Source: Simmondsia chinensis (lineage: Eukaryota > Streptophyta > Magnoliopsida > Caryophyllales > Simmondsiaceae). Taken from it: a stretch of DNA of 64,000 bases. The position numbers and the translations under genes are program-made. Each line of letters opens with the position of its first letter. The first letter of the stretch is position 1. Shown here piece after piece: positions 34,162-45,694 of the stretch. The stretch lies in assembly GCA_018398585.1 (NCBI GenBank), contig JAGTTD010000015.1, positions 5,833,001 to 5,897,000 on the forward strand, in the 5' to 3' direction. The notes under the pieces were generated by a model that did not search any database, had not been told where the DNA came from, and saw only the letters and a program-made list of their open reading frames with translations.

Positions 34162-34180
34162 CACCGATACCTATAGCAGT
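34162..34180. repeat. Target site duplication, left
   Basis: caccgatacctatagcagt, repeated exactly at 34325-34343 (19 bp). Confidence 0.92.
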
Positions 34181-34324
34181 ACAACAACAACAACATCAAC
34201 AACAACAACAGACCCAGTGCCTCAAGAGCTCCCGCAGAAGAGGGGTCTGGGGGGGTTGATGTACCCAACCTTCCTCCTTCAGGGTGTTAAACCTGAAGAG
34301 AGGCTGTTTCCAAGGACCCCCAAC
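34181..34324 (-). mobile_element. Complete short LINE-tail/SINE-type element (144 bp)
   Basis: Bounded exactly by a 19-bp target duplication. On the minus strand it starts GTTGGGGGTCC, passes GGAAACAGCCTCTC, CCCTGAAGGAGGAAGG and GGGAGCTCTTGAGGCACTGG, and ends in a TTG-rich tail (TGTTGTTGTTG, GATG, TTGTTG). No tRNA-type A/B boxes were recognised; it corresponds to the last about 145 bp of the RTE LINE. Confidence 0.88.
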
Positions 34325-34343
34325 CACCGATACCTATAGCAGT
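34325..34343. repeat. Target site duplication, right
   Basis: caccgatacctatagcagt, second copy. Confidence 0.92.
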
Positions 34344-35898
34344 CATTGTATATATTTAGGTATGTATAAGTGATGATTTAGGTTGTGAGCTTCTTTGACT
34401 TGGGTGATTAAGTTTGAGGGTTGCATAGGTGCTTTGAGCCAACTAGATTAAGAGCCACCAACTGAAAACCCACTACATGTGTTTTTAAGATTCTTGCCTA
34501 CCCAAAAGTCATCAAAAGGGGGAAAAAAAAAGAAAGAAAGCAAACTATGTCACAAAATAAAGAAAGAAAGAACGGAAAAAAAAGAGAAACTTGAGTTTTT
34601 GACATCTTTAGAGGCGATTAGTTTCATGTTGATTATTTTTTCAAGAAATCCTATCTTATTCTCCAATGCGTTGCAAGCTCGAAAAATAAAGATAAGAGAA
34701 AGCTTGTAGTTCAAAATGCTAATTATACTAGAGGTAATACATTTGAAATGTTGCACCCTGTTCTCTATTTTTGGTTCTATAGATTCATGCCGCAATCCAT
34801 GTCATAACTCGATGATTTGACAACATATGTGATAAATACTTTTGCTACTTTTAGTATGCTTAAAATATGTGTTGCTTGAGGACAAGCAATGAATGGATTA
34901 TGGGGTGTTGAAGTGTCTAAAGTTTATATGCATTTTACCCTCATTCACAATGTTATTTTCGGTAATTACATGTATATCTTGATGAAAGTCAAGCAAATAG
35001 GTCTGGAACTTGTTGCGATGCAGCAGAGTGAAAAAGCTTGAAGAACTCATAGAAACGAAGCATTTTCAAAAAATATTGGCTAAGCAAAATGGAGCCCTAG
35101 GCCAAGAAAATCATGAGCTGATCGATTGGCGGTAAAAATTATGGAGGACCATTTGATCGACACTGTACATTGATCAATCAGCATTGAAGTGCCCAACCGC
35201 ATTGTACTCTCTCGAATATTTCCGATCCATTTACAATGTTTTAACTAGACCTATATAAAACCTTGCTTGCCTAGTGTTTTGGTTGCTTTTCCTCTTCCCA
35301 AACTTTCGCCTCTCCTGAGTTGCCACAAGAGACCGAGCTTCTCGAGAAGGCCAAAGCACACGTGGAAGGGAAAACGGGGATTATGGAAAAGATCGCGGCA
35401 ATAACAATCAAGGGAGTCAACATCTTCATGAGTTTTTCTTTTCCTTTTTTGTTATTTGTATTGCATTTGTAAGACTCTAGGAGTAAACTCGTTGTTAAGG
35501 GGTGATGGATGATTTGCCATCTAGATCCTAACTTTGATGTTCTTATTTGATAATGACTTTTGTTACACATTTTCCGCGCCCCTATGGGGCAATTTAATTA
35601 TTCAGTTGGTTTTCTGTTATACGCTTGTTGCTATATTTGTTTTCCTAATTAATTTGTTGATGTCTTGTGCTTGTAACCCAGACCATCGTGTAATGGGTTT
35701 TCACGAGTGATGGTGGGTTGTAGTTGTACTCTACCCCTAGCACGTGTCTTAAAATTAAATTAACATTCAATTAAGAGCTATAAAATTTTTTGTTAGCGCT
35801 GTTATGATAAGACATGCAACATTTAAAGTCATTAGATGAGATATGCCCTTATACTTACCCTACACCCTAATTAAATATTAATTCAAGTTTAAAACTTG

Positions 35899-37740
35899 TA
35901 GCCTTTTTTTTCCCGATATTTAGCGATAGAGTCGCGATACAAAGCAGGCAACTCAAGCAAAACAACAGAAATAGTGCAAACAGGAGTACAAGCAAAAACA
36001 GGGAAACACTAAGAGCCTCAAACATCACTGGGGAGGATTCGGAAACAGGACAAACCAAAAAATAGGAATAGAGGACAGTCACACCCCTAATCTATCGAAG
36101 TAAAGTGTTCAATCATAAGCAGATCATAACCGTCAAAGCCCAGCCCTAGTCTTTTCCCCATCTTCCACGTGCGCTCCGTAGTAAGAAACTTATCAGACTA
36201 TCGCCCAATTTTCTCAGATTCCTCTTTTTCTCTTTGCTAGAAGCCTTCTCTAATCTCTTTCATCTATTCCTGGTAGAAATATCCTTTAGGAAGTCTTGTA
36301 GCTCTCGCTTAGCTTGCTTTTTCATCTTGCACTCCAGCGCTTTTGTCACGCCTAACTTAGGGATCTAAAGACCGGCCATCGCTTTTTCTATGTTCTGTCC
36401 AACTATGCTGGACTCCTCCATAAACGGCACCAACATTGGGATATTTCTGGGCGAACTTTCATCTACACATGAGGGTCTTACAAAGTTGGGGGGCTCGAAC
36501 CCGGCGAGAACTCGAGCCTGGAGGACCCTGAGTCATTATCACTTACGACGTCCCAGGCATCATTATCATGAGACGATGTTTGATCATGAGACTGAACTAT
36601 TTCAGCTACATCTTTCTTGATATGGAAGGAGGAGAGGAGAGTGTTGATTTACTCGAACTTCCTGGATCGGTGGCTCGAGAAACAGGCTGGGGGAAGGGTG
36701 GAAGAAGAGATGAGCGTGGACAATGACAATCTCAAGCCCATCTCTCGATACACTGACCATCAACATGAATTGCAATCTGGCCCAAAACTTGCCCGACAAA
36801 TCTCACGCCATCATTCACTAACCTTGGACGGGGTACTGCAAAGTACTCACAATCTCCCATAACACCTGTCGTCTGCTTAGGAAAAGTATAAACCCGTGAG
36901 GAATGTCGTACCAAAGGCGTGCAAGCTCTATCTTGTTGTGCCTACGAAGAATATGTGACCTGTTCCCTTGATAATCTGGCCGAGACAGCGAGAGAAATAA
37001 CCTTGGGAGAGTAGTCTCGGATCAACTGTAAATTACCCTCTTTGACAAGTACCATGTGAGAACCCCCGTTAACCTGAACTTGGACCATCTGATGAATACA
37101 AGTTGGGAAGCAAGTATTGATAAGAACCCTGGTAACATCAACACATCTCGTAGCTGACGTCCTGGAATCCACTCTGATGAACTTCCACCAAATCTTGGTG
37201 AGATCAGTAAAACATTCCTTAGACTAGCAATGGACAGGCAATCCATGGATCTCAATCCACACTCTTCTGTTAAGAGACCCAAGGGTCTTGCTTGAGTATT
37301 TATACATCTTTTTGAATCTATGAAGTAAAATATATTTACACGGACCAAGATAGGATTCCAAGAAGTTAGTAGAATCGTAAACTAGGATAAAGGTGGTAGG
37401 GCTTAACTCTGTAGGGGCTAAACTGTGAAGATTATTCTCTATGAGAAATGTGAGGTCATTATCAAGAGTATCATCGCCAAACGAGTGAGGAATTATTAAA
37501 TTGTTTAGCTCGGCCTCCACACGCTTGTTGATATTTGACACCACAATCATTAGGCAGTTTTAAGTCTCGGTAACCCTTACTCAAGGCCTAAGGGTTTCAT
37601 CAACCCGATCATGATCAGCCTCTGGAACACTGGATCTTCGGAAACTCCCAAGTTGGCCTAGTCCCGATGAGCTGGAAAAGTAGGCCTTCTGTGTAGTTTG
37701 GCCCATTCAATTATGAGCTTGACACCCGACACCCATCTTC
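35899..37740 (-). mobile_element. L1-like LINE fragment (ORF1 part and 3' UTR)
   Basis: Minus strand: a DUF4283-like ORF1 piece (37550-36950), an unassigned stretch, then a T-rich 3' UTR ending ATCGCTAAATATCGGG and an A8 run at about 35903. ORF2 is absent, so the element is internally deleted. The 5' boundary is uncertain, and no target duplication was found. Confidence 0.5.
36950..37550 (-). pseudogene. DUF4283-like LINE ORF1 remnant
   Basis: One frame gives TFILVYDS, ILLHRFKKMYK, VWIEIHGLPVHC, a stop, then FTDLTKIWWKFIRVDS, VTRVLIN, VQVQVNGGSHMVLVKEG. The order matches the DUF4283 domain of plant L1 ORF1/zinc-knuckle proteins (WIxIxGLPxH, D..T). Inactive. Confidence 0.55.
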
Positions 37741-38177
37741 CATTCAAGGCTTCAATTTTTAAGTGATCCTCATAATGAGTTATATTATTTGGGTTTGAGA
37801 TTGGCTAACCAGAAATCATTCTCTAAAGTCTAAACTATTTGATTGATTGATTGACATTTGATCAAATGCTTCCTAGTTAATTTTAGTTAATTATTCAAAC
37901 TCCAAAACCAAACTCATATCAAAGTCGCTCGAAAATAAGTTGAATTTTGCTTAGTATCGATTCCCTGGGGATACGACACCCATCTACCCTCCGCTAGCTG
38001 CGAACGAACTCCTATGCTTGCTGAATGCAAGGTTTTTACACCCACTCTAAAACCACATCATTTGCTTTCGTGATCAAATAATTGTCCATTATAGAAATTT
38101 GTAGTTTTTCAAATATGAACACCATCCATGCGTCACACAGCCAAACACAAGTATGTTATAAATTACCCAATTTGTTT

Positions 38178-38210
38178 AAGGATAAATTACATACTAGTAC
38201 CTTGAGGTTC
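38178..38210 (+). mobile_element. Foldback element arm, part left of copia insertion
   Basis: aggataaattacatactagt and accttgaggttc correspond to the terminus of the foldback family at 62475-63190 (reverse complement of ACTAATACCCCAAGG .. TAACTTATCCC). It continues after the copia element at 44276. Confidence 0.7.
38206..38210. repeat. Target site duplication of copia element, left
   Basis: ggttc, repeated at 44276-44280. The foldback family consensus confirms that it is single in an uninterrupted copy. Confidence 0.8.
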
Positions 38211-39015
38211 CGTTGGTGTATTTTCGTAACATGTAATGACTAAAGTGTTTAATGTTTGTTTAAGATATATTTAAGATGTGTTTAAGATTGTCCTCATACT
38301 TATTTTAAGTGTTTAAGGCATGTTAGGGGTGTATGTTGACACACTGGGCTAGTGTGTTGACGCACAATTGTACAGAACTGCAAGAAGGCATCTGTGTATC
38401 GAGACACAAGGCCCGTGTGTCGAAACACAACCTTTATAGAAGCACAGTAAATGTAGCTGTGTGTCAACACACAGGCTTACAGTAAGTTGTGTGTTGAAGT
38501 GAGTGTCGACACTCACTTCGACACACAGAATTACAGAAACTTGTATGTCGATGTGTGTGTCGACACAAGGCCCTGTGTGTTGACACACAGCTTCGACACA
38601 AGGCATTTTTGACAGTTTTTGTGAACCGTTTTTTTTTCTAATTTTTTGGCATTTTACTTGGTTTATTTTGGGACATCTTAAGCCTTTAAATACACATGAG
38701 TCCCCCCTGGTTTGATACATGAATTGAATCAAAAGTTTCAGAGAAAAGATTGCAAAAGAACTTTGAAAGAAAGATCAAAGGTTCTTGTGTTCATGTGTTC
38801 TTCTGAAAGTTTGAGAAACATCATTCTCTCTATATCTCACTCAATCTCTCCCCTTACACACTCTCACTTCATTTTTGGTTGTCGTTGTATCCCCGAGATT
38901 ATTTTGTACACCGAAATAAGTTTTAAGGAAAGTGATTACGCGGCCTCGACACCTTAGATCGTTTGGTTATCCGTTTGCAAAGATTTTGCAAGTGTTTGAA
39001 GAGTTTACACCAATA
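38211..39015 (+). repeat. 5' LTR of copia element
   Basis: 805 bp. It contains a cluster of GTGTGTCGACACA-like palindromes (about 38333-38610). Confidence 0.88.
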
Positions 39016-39045
39016 ATCTTAAGGCTTAATTTCTGGTTTTGGGAT

Positions 39046-39900
39046 ATGGCTTCACCACTTCGAGAAATGACAGCCAATTTTGTGATATTGGACCGATTCG
39101 ATGGCGGTAACTTCCGATTCGATGGCAGTAACTTCTACTGATGGCAGGGAAAGATGCACTTCCTCATAATGACCCTAAACACGGTGTACGTTTGGAATAC
39201 ACCAATTCTTGAGCCTGCTTCAGAGGAGGAGGAGACTTTGGCCGAGCAGAGGGCCAGATTAAAGTGGGAGAATGACGACTATATATGTAGAGGATAGATC
39301 CTGAACAGCATGACTGACGCCCTGTTTGATATCTACTCAAACATGCCTACCGCGAAGGAACTATGGGATGCACTTGAGGCACGCTACATGGCTGAAGACA
39401 CAATGAGAAAAAAGTTTCTGGTTAGTCAATTTAACAATTATAAGATGTTAGATGATCATCCTGTCATGAAGCAATTCCATGAAATTGAAAGAATCTTAAA
39501 TAACTTTAAGAAACATAATATGAATATGGACGATACAATAGTTGTTTCATCCTTGATTGACAAACTTCTGCCTTAGTGGAGAGACATTAAGAAAATCTCA
39601 ATCATAAGAAGGAAGATATGTCATTTGAGGAATTGGCTAACCATTTGCGTGTTGAGGAAGGCTACAGGGTATAGGATGACAACAAAGACCGTCCCGTTGA
39701 CGTTGAAAAATCAATGTCACAGAAGAAGGCCAATCAAGTAAGGGACCCAAGAGAACCAAACACCGCCAAAAGAAAAAGGATGACAAGAGGACGAAACCGG
39801 TCTATTAGGAGTGTCAAAAGCCCGGTCACCTATGTAGAGACTGCTACTACCATAAAAATAAGAAAGGCAAGGGGGCTTGATCATTGCGCCAAAAATTTGA
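39046..39900 (+). pseudogene. copia gag
   Basis: Begins MASPLREMTANFVILDRFDGG. A 21-bp piece (CGATTCGATGGC..AACTTC) is duplicated in tandem at 39103-39144, and TGA follows at 39139-39141. Then comes the UBN2-type gag core (WENDDYICRG, a stop, AKELWDALEARYMAED, KKFLVSQFNNYKM, VVSSLIDKL), another stop near 39574, and a lysine-rich remnant of the zinc-knuckle region. Confidence 0.78.
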
Positions 39901-41230
39901 ATGATAGATTCGTGGCGATGATATCGGAGGTCAACCCAGTCAAGAGTGATAACTCTTGGTGGGTTGACTCGGGCGCCACAAAGTATGTGTGCAGGGATAA
40001 GGGGTTCTTCATGGTCTTTGAACCCATAAACAATGGAACTGTGTTGTTTATGGGCAATGGGGCGACTATACCTGTTAAAGGGAAGGGAAAGGTTGATTTA
40101 CTTTTCACCTCTGGAAAAGCCCTTACTTTAACTGATCTATTTTATGCTCCGACGTGAAGAAGAATCTCGTGTCTGGTGGCCTACTTAATCGGTTTGGGTT
40201 CAAGTTGGTCTTTAAGGCCGACAAGTTTGTACTGTCAAGGGGGTCTTTGTGTGCAAGGGATATCTTTGTAATGGAATGTTTAAGTTTAACATTGATAATC
40301 AAATTGATTGTTCGGTTTATATGCTTGACTCTTCGTATTTGTGGCATCAGAGATTAGGTCATGTGAATTTTCATATGATGTATGAAATGGTTAACTTTTT
40401 GTTGATACCTCACATAGATAAGGTTGATGATAAATGTAAAATGTGTATGTTAACAAAAATAACGAAGTTACCTTTTGCTTCGGTACAAAGAGAAACAAAT
40501 TTACTTGACCTTGTACATAGTGATTTATGCGATTCAAAAACTCACCGTCATTAGGTAGAAAAAAGATACTCCACAACCTTCATAGATGATTCTTCAAGAT
40601 TTTGTTATGTGTATCTCATAAATTACAAAGATGACTCACTAGATAGATTTAAAGCATATAAAGCGGAAATCGAACTACACTGTGAGACTTTTCTTAAACG
40701 CCTAAGGTCGGACCGTGGTAGGGAATACTTTTTTTAAACCACCGGAATTGTACATGAGGTCACAGCACCTTATATGCCACAACAGAATGGCAGGCCGAGA
40801 GGAAAAACCGGACTCTAACTAAAATGGTTAATTCAATGTTATTCTACTCCGGTCTCGGCGATGGATTTTGAGGTGAGGCAATGTTAACGGCCTGTCATAT
40901 ATTGAATCGTGTTCCAAACAAGAAAAATAAAATAAGCTGATATGAATTATGGAACAAACGAGCCCCTAATTTGAACTATCTAAAAGTGTGTAGTGTAGGG
41001 CAGTCGTTAAAGTTCGTAAACCTAAACGTATGAAGTTAGGTGAGAGAGGCATTAACTGCGTTTTTGTTAGATATGCGCTTCATAGTAAGGCGTATCAGTT
41101 CTATATAATTGAATCTAATGATTATATTAGTGTAAATACAATAATAGAATTGAGAGATGTCATCTTTGATAAGAATCGGTTTATCTCTATCCCTAGACTG
41201 AGGGATTATGTACCCGATTGAGAATGACAT
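39901..41230 (+). pseudogene. copia protease and integrase
   Basis: The protease motif WWVDSGATKYVC lies near 39957. The pre-integrase zinc finger LWHQRLGHVNFHMM .. CKMCMLTK (H..H..C..C) is at about 40340-40460, followed by LVHSDLCDSKTH, the start of the integrase core. Frames are broken from about 40555 to 41030 (DRGREYF and NGRPRGKTRT remain). GVNCVFVRYALHSKAYQF-like sequence at 41030-41220 is the integrase end. Confidence 0.75.
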
Positions 41231-42966
41231 TTCAATGTTGAAAGATGATGGTCATCATAAGAGGGAAGAAGTCCCCAAGAATGCTCTAGAACTCCGAAAG
41301 AGTAAGAGAGCGAGGAAAGAGAAATCTTTTGGTTCAGACTTCTACACGTCCTCGGTAGAAGGTTCGAGGAACGATATGGAACACGTTCCTCCATATTGTT
41401 GTGTCATGGAAGCGGATCCCATGACGTTTGATAAGGCGATGAAGTTGCATGATGCCTCCTTTTGGCTAGAGGCAATGAATGATGAGATGGATTCCATCAT
41501 GGGTAATAATACCTGGATCCTGGTGGATCTTCCACAAGGTTGTAAGCCCATCAGATGTAAATAGATCTTCAAAAAGAAGAAGAAAGTTGATGAAATGGTT
41601 GACAAGTTCAAGGCTCGATTGGTGGCAAAACCCAAAAACATGGTATTTTGACATGTATGCCCTGGTCGCCAGAATATCGACCAGAAGAGTTTTAATAGCT
41701 CTTGCCTCAGTCTACAAGGTAGTGATTCACCAAATGGCTGTCAAAACGGCATTCATGAATGGTGAGCTAGAAGAGGAGGCGGACATGAAACAGCCATAAG
41801 GTTTTGTTGTTCCGGGCCAAGAGAGAAAAGTATGTAAATTTATACGTTCTCTGTATGCGCTAAAGTAAGCTCCGAAGCAATGGCACCAGAAATTTGATCA
41901 AGTTGTTCTAAACAATGGATTTGTTATTAACGAATCAGATAAATGTGTCTAAAGCAAGTTTGATAATGGCAAAGGGGTCATTATATATTTGTATATCGAT
42001 GACATGCTGATATTCGGTACTGATATGGAACAAGTAGAGAAAACTAAACAATTTCTCTCAAAGAAATTTGCTATGAAGGACATGGGTGAGGTGGAGGTAA
42101 TCCTCGGTATAAAAATAGTAAAGAGTGGTAATACCATTTCTTTAACACGGTTTCACTATGTTGAAAGTGTGTTGAAAAAAAGTTTTACTTTAGCAATTGT
42201 GCACCGATGTCCATTCCAATGGATCCTAGCGTGAAGCTTGTACCGAATGAGGGAGCTCCAGTGTCCCAATTGGAGTATGCCTGAGTCATTGGTTGTCTTA
42301 TGTACGGCATGACTAGCACAAGGCCCGACATAGTCTTTGCTGTTGAAAAGCTAAGTAGGTATACTAGCAATCCAAGTAAAATACATTGGCATGCAGTACA
42401 TCATGTACTGAAGTAACTTAAGAAGACTGAACGATGGTCTTTCTTACATTGGGTATCCTCATATTTTGAAGGGGTACTCTAATGCGAGTTGGATCTCCGA
42501 TATGAAGGATCATGCATCCACAGGCGGATGGGTATTCTTACTTGGTAGGGGTGCAGTTTCTTGGGGTTCCAAGAAACAAACTTGCATATCTGATTCCACT
42601 ATGGCGGCAGAGTGTATAGCTCTTGCACTTGCAGCAAAAGAAGGTGAGCGGTTAAAGGATCTCTTGTATGAGATACCTTTGTGGTCTAAGCCGATCTCAC
42701 CGATATCTATCCACTGTGATAGTCAGGCTATGCTTTCTAGAGCGTACAGTGAGGTATATACCTGGAAGTTCAGACACATTGGTATAAGGCATAGCATAGT
42801 GAGACAACTTATTCGAGAAGGTATTACCACTGTGGACTTAGTGAGAACAAGTCAGAATCTAGCAGATCCACTTACGAAAGGCTCGATTAGAGACTTAGTT
42901 CTGAGAACGAATGAAGGAATGAGGTTGAAACCTATCAATTTTTGGTCACCCATGATAGGCCCTTAA
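41231..42966 (+). pseudogene. copia reverse transcriptase and RNase H
   Basis: FWLEAMNDEMDSIMGNNTW and DLPQGCKPI mark the RT start, with TAG replacing the expected tryptophan codon at 41562. VKTAFMNGELEEE, then IIYLYIDDMLIFGTD (catalytic YIDD, about 41985-42030) and MKDMGEVEVILGIKI follow. RNase H has [13 protein letters not shown] where YxDADW is usual (acidic residue lost), then [10 protein letters not shown] and [11 protein letters not shown]. Confidence 0.8.
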
Positions 42967-43484
42967 CTCGAAACCTAGTAAAACGATAGGTCTCGGGTTC
43001 AATAAGAGAGACTGATCATCCGTGTGACTGTAAGCACTAAGTGAGAATTTTTCCATCCTGAGAATGAAGTGCTTGGTACCTATGGTAGAGATACTAAGAG
43101 GATGAGTTGTGCTCTTAATGGACATGATCAATGAGGTCCAACTTAATGAGTGTGAAGTTTGGCCGCTTCAAGGGGTGATTTTTGACTAAGGGTTTGGCCC
43201 TGAAACACTCACGAAGGATACAGAACACAAGGCCATAAATGTGTCGATCTGGGAGTGGAAGGATGTGTACGGGGAGTACGTCTTGTGCGTGATTAGGTAG
43301 TCGATTAGTCAAATGGGTTGTATGGTTCAAAACTTGGTCTACCATTTTTTATTCGATTAACTGTATGGTCTCTTCACTAGTTGGGAGTTCAATCATGAGA
43401 CACCCTCATTGATGCACAATAAGGCCTCCTTTAATTGAGATGATGTTATTTAATATTGATTGTATTTTGAAAATGGTGGGGGAT

Positions 43485-44275
43485 TGTTGGTGTGTTTTCA
43501 AAATATGTAATGAATAAAGTGTTTCATGTTTGTTTAAGATGTATTTAAGATATATTTAAGATTGTCCCAATACATATTTTAAGTGTTTAAGGCATGTTAG
43601 GGGTGTGTGTCGACACACAGGGCTAGTGTGTCGACGCACAGTTCTACAGAACCGCAGGAAGGCAACTGTGTGTCGACACACATGGCCCGTGTGTCAATAG
43701 ACAATCTTTATAGAAGCACAGTGAATGTAGTTGTATGTTGACACACAAGCTTATAGTAAGTTGTGTGTTAAAGGAGTGTCGACGCTCACTTCGATACACA
43801 GAATTACAAAAACTTGTATGTCGATGTGTGTGTCGACGCACAGCTTCGACATACAGGGCATTTTTGACAGTTTTTTTGCACGATTTTTTAGGTTTTTTAG
43901 CGGGTTACTTGGTTTATTTTGGGACTTCTTAAGCCTTTTAAATATACATGAATTCCCCCTAGTTTGATACATGAATTGAATCAAAAGTTTGAGAGAAAAG
44001 ATTGCAAAAGAACTTTGAAAGAAAGATCAAAGGTTCTTATGTTCATGTGTTCTAGTGTTCTTGTGAAAGTTTGAGAAACATCATTCTCTCTACATCTCAC
44101 TCAATCTCTCCCCTTACACACGCTCACTTCATTTTTGGTTGTTGTTGAATCCCCGAGAACATTTCATATGCCGAAATAAGTCTTAAGAAATGTTATTACA
44201 CTGCCTCAACACCTGAAATCGTTTGGTTACCTTTTTGTAAGGATTTTGCAAGTGTTTAAAGAGTTTGCGCCAAGA
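43485..44275 (+). repeat. 3' LTR of copia element
   Basis: 791 bp. It has the same palindrome cluster as the 5' LTR (about 43602-43860) and is followed by ggttc. Confidence 0.88.
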
Positions 44276-44463
44276 GGTTCAGTGTATTAATTTTTTAGTT
44301 CACAAACTTTATAAAGTAATATTTTGCTCCAAAAGGTAAACATTGTTAATAAAATAATTGAAATGGCGATGTGAAAAAGGGTGTAAAATAAGCCTATCAT
44401 CCAACTCTTCTTCATTAAAAGTGTCATAACATTCAGTGGTGGATCCATAAAAGTTTTCTGCGG
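44276..44463 (+). mobile_element. Foldback element arm, part right of copia insertion
   Basis: GGTTCAGTGTATTAATTTTT then AGTTCACAAACTTTATAAAG continue the arm interrupted at 38210. The centre (GTGTAAAATAAGCC, CTTCTTCATTAA) matches 62936-62980. The second arm is absent. Confidence 0.7.
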
Positions 44464-44930
44464 GGGCACATTCTAATGCTAACTACAATAATACTTTCCA
44501 ATACAAAATTCGAGTACGATAAGTACGATGTTAGTATGTGCTATTTATTATGCTATGTAATCACCGAATACATCTTTTGTAACAAGTGTGTATATATATA
44601 TATGTCTTTTTCAAAATGCATTCAATGTTTGTGCAAGTAATAGGTTAACATATAATAATATCATTTTTTAATAAATAACATACAATAGCGTCGAATGTAA
44701 CATACTAACCATTTAGATTTATCTAGAGTTTATAAATGTATAATAATTTTAAACTCGAATAAAACTATATGACTATGACCTAATGTAATTTTAAGTTGTT
44801 ATAATGCATGATTTTGCACGATTTATGATGACATGAAAAAGCTTTTATTAATTTAGTAAATATAGAAATAGGACAAAGAGATTAACTAATTAAATACTGG
44901 CAAATAATTGGGGCAATTTCACTTTTTTTA
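44464..44930. other. Unassigned AT-rich DNA
   Basis: A short TATATATATATG run lies at 44591-44604. No gene or repeat recognised. Confidence 0.4.
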
Positions 44931-44935
44931 CACAA

Positions 44936-45535
44936 CTAAGTGTATATTTGGTTCAGCTTGTTTCAACTTATCTTTTTTTACCTTATCTATTTAACTAAGA
45001 TCTGTTCATTTAAGATCTACATCTTTCTACGGTGAAGTGTTTGGTTATGCAGTGAAGAAAGATTTTTTTTTTTTTTTATAGAATAAAGTGTTTGGATACA
45101 AGATTTAAAAAAAAAAAAATGTATCTATTATAATCACACAAATGACTTAACAATATATCAAATAATAGTAGTAGATAAGAGAGAATTATGACAATGGTTA
45201 GTCATGATAGTGGAGAATGATAAGTGTGCCGATGCATGCGGTAAAATGGATGGTGGTAAGTGGGGATTATGATAACAAGTAAAAGCAGGTAATGGTAGCG
45301 AAGATTTAATACTAATCTAGCCTTTTTAAAATATTTTTCTGAAATAAGTTGTAAAAAAGATTTAGTTTTGCATCTTTTTCTGCTTAGTTATAAAATTTTT
45401 TTTTTCATCTTCCTATTAAGCTGTGAAAGGGATGTAAAAAGATATTTTCTGTCAACCAAACGCAAGCCTTACAGCCAGAGCTTTTTCACAATTATAAGTT
45501 GTTAAAAAGTTGAACCAAAAGCAACCTAAATAGAC
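44936..45535. mobile_element. MITE-like TIR element (unit 1 copy)
   Basis: Left TATTTGGTTCAGCTTGTTTC and the reverse complement of right AGTTGAACCAAAAGCAACC form imperfect terminal inverted repeats. The interior is shared with 53424-53940. The left edge of the tandem duplication lies inside it. Confidence 0.6.
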
Positions 45536-45694
45536 TGTATATAAGATCTAATACACGTTTGGAAAGTTATTGGGGGCATTTCCCGCCGGCGCCATAAAGC
45601 TACATCTGCCACTAATAACATTATGGTTCATAAGTGGGATGAGGAGAACAGCAAAAGGATGATGGATTTACCAACAAATGTTTTTTTTTTTTAT

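Larger units (their letters stand above)
34850..38045 (+). mobile_element. Athila/Tat-type gypsy 3' end and LTR remnant, interrupted by a LINE
   Basis: GTTGCTTGAGGACAAGCAA (34870-34889) followed by GGATTATGGGGTG and then TGTTGAAGTG looks like the end of the internal region, purine tract and LTR start of Athila/Tat-type elements. A TATA-like CTATATAAAACC lies at 35250. At 37950-37990 AGTATCGATTCCCTGGGGAT and ACGAC resemble the U5 end of these LTRs, ending near GGTTTTTACA at about 38041. A LINE fragment sits between. There is no coding part and the boundaries are approximate. Confidence 0.5.
38211..44275 (+). mobile_element. Ty1/copia LTR retrotransposon
   Basis: 6065 bp. LTRs at 38211-39015 and 43485-44275 have TGTTGG..CCAACA-type ends (5' LTR CGTTGG..CCAATA, 3' LTR TGTTGG..CCAAGA, each with point changes), with a purine tract (AATGGTGGGGGA) before the 3' LTR. 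Internal order is gag, protease, integrase, RT, RNase H, which defines copia. Many stops make it inactive. No clear primer binding site follows the 5' LTR. Confidence 0.92.

Noticed and set aside
38333..38610. CRISPR-like spaced short repeats
   Set aside because: The repeats are palindromic and drifting, with irregular spacing inside a retrotransposon LTR in a plant genome. No cas genes.
38349..38732. Minus-strand frame with repeated CVDTH-type motifs
   Set aside because: It is a translation of the palindrome cluster in the copia LTR; the same happens in the other LTR (43644-43841). Not a gene.
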